A stretch of 64,000 nucleotides of DNA, from positions 64,372,001 to 64,436,000 of the forward strand of contig NC_134137.1 of NCBI RefSeq assembly GCF_033958435.1, given 5' to 3'. A model generated the notes under the pieces. That model saw nothing but the letters and a program-made list of their open reading frames with translations, ran no database searches and was not told the origin of the DNA. Positions 57,243-64,000 of this stretch are shown here, piece by piece; position 1 is the first letter of the stretch; each line of letters opens with the position of its first letter. The translations under genes and the position numbers were made by a program. Origin of the DNA: Carettochelys insculpta (Eukaryota; Chordata; Testudines; Carettochelyidae).

Positions 57243-57628
57243 GGCTGTGTCTACACTACATTCACCTTTCAAAAGGGGAATGCAAATGAGGTGTGGATTT
57301 ACATCTCTCATGCCTCATTTGCATATTCTCATGGGATCTCGCTTCTGAACGAGATGGCTTTTGAAACAAAAACAGCTGTGTAGTGGAGGTTCCTTCAAAA
57401 ACAAATCCCTGAGACAAAATAGGAAAGGTTCTTTCAAAAATGGGGTTTGTTTTCGAAGGAACCCTGGCTACATGGCTGGTTTTTTTTCAAAACAAGACTC
57501 TTTTGGAAGCAAGAGTACATAAACTATGCAAATGAGGCACATGATATGTAAATCCACACCTCATTTGCATTTCTGATCTTGTTCATTTGCATTCCCCCTT
57601 TCAAAGGGAATGTAGTGTAGATGCAGCC
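57243..57628. mobile_element. Harbinger MITE (386 bases)
   Basis: The ends are GGCTGTGTCTACACTACATTC on the left and GAATGTAGTGTAGATGCAGCC on the right, nearly perfect inverted repeats (two mismatches). Paired interior blocks such as ATGCAAATGAGGTGTGGATT and its reverse near 57545-57575 give long arms. No clean target duplication. A more AT-rich interior distinguishes it from the 17981 and 30091 elements. Confidence 0.83.
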
Positions 57629-60600
57629 TGGGTGAAAGAAGCTTTGGTGCTTACTTAGAGCTCACACAGAGTGTTTGGTCAGCTTCAAAGCTGTCCATTG
57701 CCATCACGCTAAGTAATGCAAACACTGTTTTCTGCCCCTCAGAATCTGGCTGCTGTGACTGGACGCTGGGATTCATGTGTGTGATGCAGAAATGCTGAGT
57801 GCTACAGTCTGTCATTTTGGCATTCCATTAGTCTGTAGTTCCTTGCTGAATTACCCAGGGGAATCCTTTCCCCTGGTCCTACAAATAAAGGAAAACAATA
57901 CTGGAAAAGCCTACATGGCATTTGATGCTAGCGAATCTTTTGCCTTTGGAAGAAACGGGGCCATGAGTGCCTTAATGATTTTCACTTGGCAGAAGAAGCC
58001 CTTGTGGCCATGGCTATTTGCAGTAGTGTTGAAGTCAGGATCTGAGGAGGACTCGAGGAAGAGAAAAACTTGTCTGTTCTAACTTTTTAGGTCCATTTCT
58101 TGAAAGACATTTCTTTACTCACCTCATCATCCCTGTGACCACAGGCAGCTAAGCATAAGTAAGAGAAGGCTGCAGGCTACTCTAAGCTTTGACGGTGGTC
58201 AAATTGGCCATTGGACTGAGTGCAAATAGAAGTCATTTGAACCTACCTTTTCTTTCCTGTCATTGAGCCTGCAATGTGTATATATCATGATGGGACTAGA
58301 CGACCAGGACCCAACAGTTTTAAACAGTTGAAGTTCTTTTCTCTACCACTGAGCTTTTTTTCTCTTGCTAGTGTGATGTCATAATTGCTCCTGAATTCAA
58401 GATTTTCACGCACCACACAGAGTTATTTGCACACCAAGATGTAAACACTCACATAGATGTAAATCTCCTGAATTAATGTGGTTTGAAAAATTAGTGTACC
58501 ACACTCTTACTATAGTTTTTGTGCTACACAGCCACTACCTAATAATGCAGTGACAGTACCAAAGGCTACTCTTCATTAGCCTAAGCACCAGTGACTAAGG
58601 GTGCTCTGCCTTCTTCATGTAATGGGCTCATTTTTTGCTTTGCCAGGAGCCAAAGTGTGGATGTGTTGCAGCACATTCCTACAGTTCCGAAGAAATGTCC
58701 TAGTAAATGCAGCAGGGGTTCCAATATACAGCAACACCTTTGCTAAATAACTAGAAAAGTGGCTGAAATATGTAGGTCCTCTGCTGGAGGGGGGAAGCCA
58801 TTTCATTCCAAAGTTTGCACTGCTTAGCGTATTGAAACCCCAGCTACATGTATGAAACCGCACGTTGCTTTGCTGTACTGCTGTGGTTTCCTGAGCAGAG
58901 TTAGCAGAAAAATGCAAAGCTCCTGCCACTACCAATACAGGGTATGTTTGCTAAAGATCATAGGATTAATACTTTAAAAAACAACACAGTTCAGGGCCAC
59001 AAGACAGGGCAATCGCTCTTTTATCTTAAAAAGTTTTAGGCAAATAATCCTGTGCCCAGTTTTGCATATTTGAACCATGTATTCTTTCATTTGCATAAAG
59101 GCTCCATCCTCAAATTCCTCAGTTCCTTACTCTTTCTCTTGGTAAAATCCACACATTTTCTTTGTCAGACATATCAAGTCCCAATTTGTTTCCCCTCTGT
59201 TTCCTGCCATACCCATACATGGTGCTACCCAGAGTTTCCCCAGGTCCCTCACAACTCTTCCATCTGCTCAGATCTCTGGGTCCCTAGAGTTAGGTGCCTA
59301 AAAACCTTTAAGGATCTGCTGACTTCCTTCTTTTGCTATTATTTAATCTCAAATTGACTCAAGCTAGCCAATGCAGGTTCACGCATTGTCTTAGTGCTGT
59401 CAGAACCTCTTTTGGGCTAGTCCCTACTTCTCCTTCATCTTTTTTCTCTTCCTTGCTCCCAGTTTCTCCCACCTTCCTTAACTCCATGTACAGCAGCTCC
59501 CCACTTCTTCTGAAGTAAGGCAGTATCGTTATGAAATACCTGTAGCAAATGAAAAGTCAGGTACCTTCAGCTTCAAACTGACAAAGTGTTAGCCTGTAAT
59601 GGGGACTTATACAGCCATGTAGGGACACAAGTCACCTCCCACCTATCCAGACCTTTCTATTCTACAGAGCCATCTTAAACCTACCTAGATTGCAACTCTG
59701 GGCCCAGAGGAGGGGCAGGGCAGAGGCTGCTTCTGCAAGCAAGTAGGTTAAGAGCAGAGGCAGAACTATGGGCTTTGACCCACCAATGCATGGGTGAGCA
59801 GACTGGCTGGACGGGGTAATGGGATTATACTGCATCCAGCACAACAGATGATCACTGGAGAATCTGTGACTCAGAAAGGTATCACTGAGGAGCATTGCCT
59901 TGCTAGGCTATTGTTGAGGCAGTGAATCTTCTGACATCTAATCCCTCTCACACAGGAGTTAATAACAGAACTCACATTGACTCCGTGGAGGTGTAAAATT
60001 TGCCTGCAGGTGCTTGCCTGAAACCCTTGTGTGTAACAATCCTTAGCCTTGTGATCCACTGAGTTTGTTCTCTAAGTGCTATAAGCTATCCCGGTATTAT
60101 CTCACCCACCTTGTCTCTCTAGTATCCTGGGACCAACACAGCCACAAAAACTATCCTAAGCATTTCTAAATGGTTAGGATCTTAAGGGACTAGCATGCAG
60201 TTGCACAGAGCGTGGTTCCTGGACAGTCACTACCCCTGCCTTCTGTAAGCAAGTCACATGTCGGGTAAGTACCGTATAGGCCACAAGCATCCCACTGCTG
60301 CTTTCTTCGAGAAGCCAACAGAACCACACAGAAATGCAAGTTGAAGAACACAGCAGGCATTAACCCTTCCATGAAAAACCAAGGGTTTGATGCTGATCTT
60401 GGCTATTTGGGTGCAAATGACAGGATAGTGTGATTGAGAGTGGAGCAAAGCTCTTGAAGTTTAAATGTAAAAGAATTACAGATTCAATTTTGCTATTTCA
60501 AGGAGAAAATGCAGAAGAATGTTAAAGTTCTGGCGAAAGCTTGCGAGTTAATCACCGACAAGATTTGTTTTTAAAAGCTTCATTTAGTTGTTAGCTGTGT

Positions 60601-61021
60601 ATTTGAACACTTTTGAAACTGTGACAATACTATAAAATTAAAAGCTCAGCATTGTTAAGCAGTGTTGTGGTTTATGTACTGTACTGAAGGTAGAAGTTTT
60701 TGATTCTGATGTTAGCTCCATCACAGATTTCCTGTGTGATGTGAAGACCAGTTACCTGGTCTAGACTTTTTTTAAAAAGAAATATCAATCTTAGGTCATC
60801 AGGTTTGGGGGGTATGAGAAGGGATGGAATATTAATTAGCAGCATTTGTTCCTCCATAGAAAAATGTTATTTTTTTATGTTAAATGTTAAAACTGAAATG
60901 ATTTTCAGAAACATACTTGCTTTGACAATACTGTCTCCAGTCTAAAACAGAAAGCAATCTTTTGAAGAACAGTCACTAGCTGGCTGGGCAGGGCACTCAC
61001 CTAGTTTGCATGGGAGACCTA
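57629..61021. other. Unassigned intergenic DNA
   Basis: Several short frames but none with a family signature or flanking splice sites. I see nothing to annotate. Confidence 0.5.
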
Positions 61022-61460
61022 GGCTGCTTCTACATTATCACTCTCCCGTCGGAGGTGGCATAGTAGTGAGGCAATTCGAACCAGGCTAATGAGGTGCTAA
61101 CATGCATATTCAGCACCTCATTAGCATAATGGCAGCCACATGAATTTCAAAGTGCAGACTTCAAATTGTAGATTGACAGTGTAGATGAGGGCAGCTTCGA
61201 AATTAGCGCCCCACTTCGACATTCCCTTACGCCGAGCTAGTTCTGTGGGAGTAAGGGAATGTCAAAGTAGGGCACTTATTTCGAAGCTTCTCCCATCTTC
61301 ACTCTCAATCTACAATTTGAAGTCTGCACTTTGAAATTCATGCAGCTGCCATTATGCTAATGAGGCACTGAATATGTACATCAGCACCTCATAAGCCTGC
61401 TTCGAATTGCCTCATTACCATGCCAACTCTGAAAGGAGAGTGAGAGAGTGCAGAAACAGC
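61022..61460. mobile_element. Palindromic Harbinger-like MITE (about 439 bases), diverged ends
   Basis: The left part GGCTGCTTCTACATTATCAC and right part GAGTGCAGAAACAGC are weakly inverted. Interior arms are strong: AATTTCAAAGTGCAGACTTC pairs with GAAGTCTGCACTTTGAAATT, and GGGAATGTCAAAGTAGGG pairs with CCCACTTCGACATTCCC. The symmetry centre is near 61240. Confidence 0.75.
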
Positions 61461-62625
61461 TCCATTTTCCACATGCTCCCCTGCCTGAGTCTGAGGCTAT
61501 GCTGGGCCATGTTGGGCAGTTCTCTTCAAAGATTTCAAGAGCTCTCATTCTTGTTCTGTATTGGCATGAAAACAAATGTCAAATCCTCAACAGCTTTTAC
61601 AAAAGAATTGTTTTCTAGCCTGCTTTAAGTTTTCTCTGGCCTGTTTTTCTGAGGTATTAATACATTCTCAACACCAAATGAAAACCGTGGGAACAACAGT
61701 TGCCCTGTACTTCTGAAAGTCAGGGCTTAAATGTGTCAAGTTGCGCACCCCAAAACAAGGAGTACCCAAAGGTAGTGGGCATTTGAAAATGTTATCCTTA
61801 ATCTTGCTCCATTTCAGGGTCTCTCTCCATGAATCTGAGATCCTGACACTTGTCTTCTTCACAGTGGATTTTTGGAGCTCCACTCACTAGTGTTTGTAAA
61901 GTCCAAAGATTCTTGACTAGAGGCTGCTATAGACATCCAAGATGTTTTTGAGCTACCCACTTCTCTGAAGAACATTTTTTCTAGGGAAAGGTAAGGGCAA
62001 ACAGATGGGGGGTGGGGGAGAGGGAAAAAAAAAACATTTATTCATTCACTCATGCATCTTCCCTAAACTCCTGGGCCCTGCTGTCCTATGGTAGGGTTCT
62101 AGTAATTTCCAGTGCAATCAATGGGTGTTATGTCTTTCCTGCAGCTTGAGTATCAGGTTGCTTGCCCTCACCTCTTCCTATGAAAGGGCTTCTTAGGTGA
62201 ACAATGGCAAAAAAAAAGTTTGGTTTTGAATGATCTGAACTCAGGAAAGGCATGCAATTTCAAGGGCTTGTCTATGCAGGAACACTTAAGTAAATGAATT
62301 CAAATTAGTTAACCACGCCATCCCTGTATGGCTATTTTTGTGCAAATTTAAAACAACTTTCATTTGGTTTCGGCTCATTAACTTCCAAGAAGATTAAGTT
62401 AAAGTGAATTAAGGTCACTTTAGTTCTTAATGAGACCATCCACACAGACATTCAGTGACTGCAATTTAACTGTGAAGTTTGGTTATGTTTTCTAGTAGCC
62501 CCATATAAACAAGCCCTAACTTCCTCTTCTCTAGCAGAGGGATGGGGTGAAAAAGAAGAGGTTCTGTGGTCCACCGTGGGGGTGAACGTAACAAACATTT
62601 TACAGCTAGTGTGGTACGCCACTAC
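61461..62625. other. Unassigned intergenic DNA
   Basis: AT-rich sequence with short homopolymers. Near 62270 and 62510 GGCTTGTCTATGCAGG and ATAAACAAGCCCT may be the two ends of another old MITE (about 240 bases), but they are too degraded to be firm. Confidence 0.45.
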
Positions 62626-62629
62626 TCAC

Positions 62630-62900
62630 CTTGGGCGGGGGGGTATGGAGGAGGAGCTCAGGGCACAGGGTTGTGAAACAACAGTACCTGTCAGACATTT
62701 AGGGTGTGTAGGGCGGCCTGGGGGTGTGGGGTGGGTGCAGCAGCCAGGGCTGGATGTGGGGGGAGTGCAGGAGTCATGATCAGGGAGAGCAGGGAGGAGC
62801 TCAGGACAGGGGGCTGTGGGATGTGTGGGGACTCAGGGCAGGGGGTGGGGATATGGGGGTGTAGGAAGCAGTGCAGGTGGGGTGGGGGGCAAGGGCTGTA
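62630..62900. repeat. G-rich low-complexity repeat
   Basis: The plus strand is a succession of GGGG and GGTGTGGGG runs with a recurring GGAGGAGCTCAGG(A/G)CA-GG phrase (62650 and 62796). Many closely spaced G-tracts could form G-quadruplexes on this strand. No coding signal. Confidence 0.65.
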
Positions 62901-64000
62901 TTTAGGGAGGGAAGGTTGGCAAAGCTCCCCCCGCCCCACAAGATCCATACTATGGCACTGCTGGCTGTTCCCCTTTGTCACTGTCAGGGAGCAAAAGGGA
63001 AGCATGCAGCATGGGTCACTTATGCCACTGCCCCCTTCCTCCCCAGGCAAGAGGGAGAAGGATGCATGCACCGTGTGTGCTCTCCTCTCAGCCCCGAGCG
63101 TGATGAAGGGTAACAGCAGCAAACAGCATCCTGGTATGAACCTCGGGGGGAGGAGAGGGACAGGGGCTTTCAGCCCGCCTTCCCTTCCCTAAATGTCCTG
63201 GGGGAGAGGCTTGGGACTGGGGCAGTTACAGACTGGAGGTGGGGGGTGCCACCTCAGCCAGCCCCTTTAATATGCCTGTTGCTTAGCGTGGCAGCCTGCA
63301 GGAGAGCTCTGGGAGCACACTGGGTCTCCTCCTGCAGCTCAGCACTGCAGCCCACCGGCTCCTCCTTACTGGAGCAGCACACCAGCTTGCTTTCCCCTCT
63401 GGGTCTACCACACTTTTAAGGGCTCAGTTTCAGAGTGCGCAGGTAGTTTGCTACCTCTGGGAAGATCAAGCACGCTGCGGCACATCTTTAGCTGTTGCAG
63501 ACTGGCATAGTGCCACCGGCACTAATAAAGCTCACCGATGATCTCCATCTAAGCGTCAGGACCACCGTGCTGAGTTGAACAGTCAGCTCAAATAAGCACA
63601 GCTGGCAGTACGGTGGGAGGGGAAACCTTTTACTGAGGTGCTCACTTACTGCTGGTGTGCCCCCTTGTGGCTGGGTGTGGTGTGACAGGCTCTTGCCCCA
63701 TCTGGGGGCCCCTACTGAAAGCTGTTTGAGCCCCGTCCTGTCCCTCTGGCCAGATCTATTCCAGGAAGAATGCTGTGCCACTGCACAGACACAATTCATG
63801 TCCCCTGCAGATTTTTTCTCCACAGAAAATGCATTCTGCTGGAGAGGTGCTGCAGTTATACCTGTGGCAGCAAAGCCACTGCGGCAGCCAAAATGACGAG
63901 TGCCTGTATTCCTCACAGTGCCCCACCTGCAGGGCCAAGGGAATTGGCATGGGAGAGCATTGCACCTTCCTAACAATCTCTCCCCTCCGAACACACCCTG
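62901..64000. other. GC-rich unassigned sequence to window end
   Basis: Moderately GC-rich with several overlapping frames on both strands, none with a family signature. It may be an unclassified interspersed repeat. Confidence 0.4.

Noticed and set aside
62704..63192. 162-codon plus frame and its minus-strand counterpart
   Set aside because: G-rich low-complexity translation on every frame; no domain.
63488..63994. 168-codon minus-strand frame near the window end
   Set aside because: No recognisable motif, no splice context and an overlapping opposite frame; treated as unsupported.

Overview
The window is vertebrate nuclear DNA, most likely from a turtle. I infer this from a spliced gene of animal type embedded in a dense mix of Penelope-like elements (PLEs), PIF/Harbinger DNA transposons and their palindromic MITEs, CR1 and L2 LINEs, MIR-type SINEs and a LINE with a C-terminal zinc finger. 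That combination is typical of turtles and, less so, crocodilians. The species call is inference; the gene and repeat calls rest on motifs visible in the sequence. Nothing is bacterial, and there is no operon or CRISPR array.

The only host gene I can support is RUBCNL (Rubicon-like, also called Pacer), on the + strand from 24235 to 40276. It has 13 coding exons, all with compatible phases, ending in a cysteine-rich Rubicon-homology domain. The exons join into 709 complete codons plus the stop. The first visible exon starts inside a codon behind a good acceptor, so at least one upstream exon is missing from this reconstruction. One intron has a GC-AG boundary. A polyadenylation signal lies about 340 bases after the stop.

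Layout. 1-2810: two PLE copies head to head, forming a near-perfect inverted repeat cut off by the window start. 3085-3363: a small PLE-tail palindrome inside a perfect 12-base target duplication. 3.4-8.6 kb: old MITE pieces and unassigned DNA. 8.7-11.75 kb: a decayed autonomous Harbinger element with a transposase on + and a Myb/SANT-like gene on -. 12.1-13.55 kb: a LINE with a CFDP2-like reverse transcriptase and a C-terminal zinc finger. 14.2-15.96 kb: a third PLE copy on -. 17.98-18.29 kb: a Harbinger MITE. 19.25-21.4 kb: an L2-type LINE on - with a PLE fragment at 20.05-20.25 kb. 24.2-40.6 kb: RUBCNL with intronic CR1, hAT and Harbinger MITEs, a MIR and a GC-rich repeat. 40.6-64 kb: no recognisable gene; PLE tails, three more Harbinger MITEs, a CR1 3' end, a LINE 3' end and GC-rich low-complexity blocks.

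The most interesting material is in the mobile DNA. PLE copies occur repeatedly as inverted pairs, and one pair is bounded by a perfect target-site duplication, so it entered as one unit. The PLE tail keeps a hammerhead-ribozyme-like core. A reverse-transcriptase stop codon is shared by separate PLE copies. A 710-base MITE shares internal sequence with the decayed autonomous Harbinger, which points to its origin.
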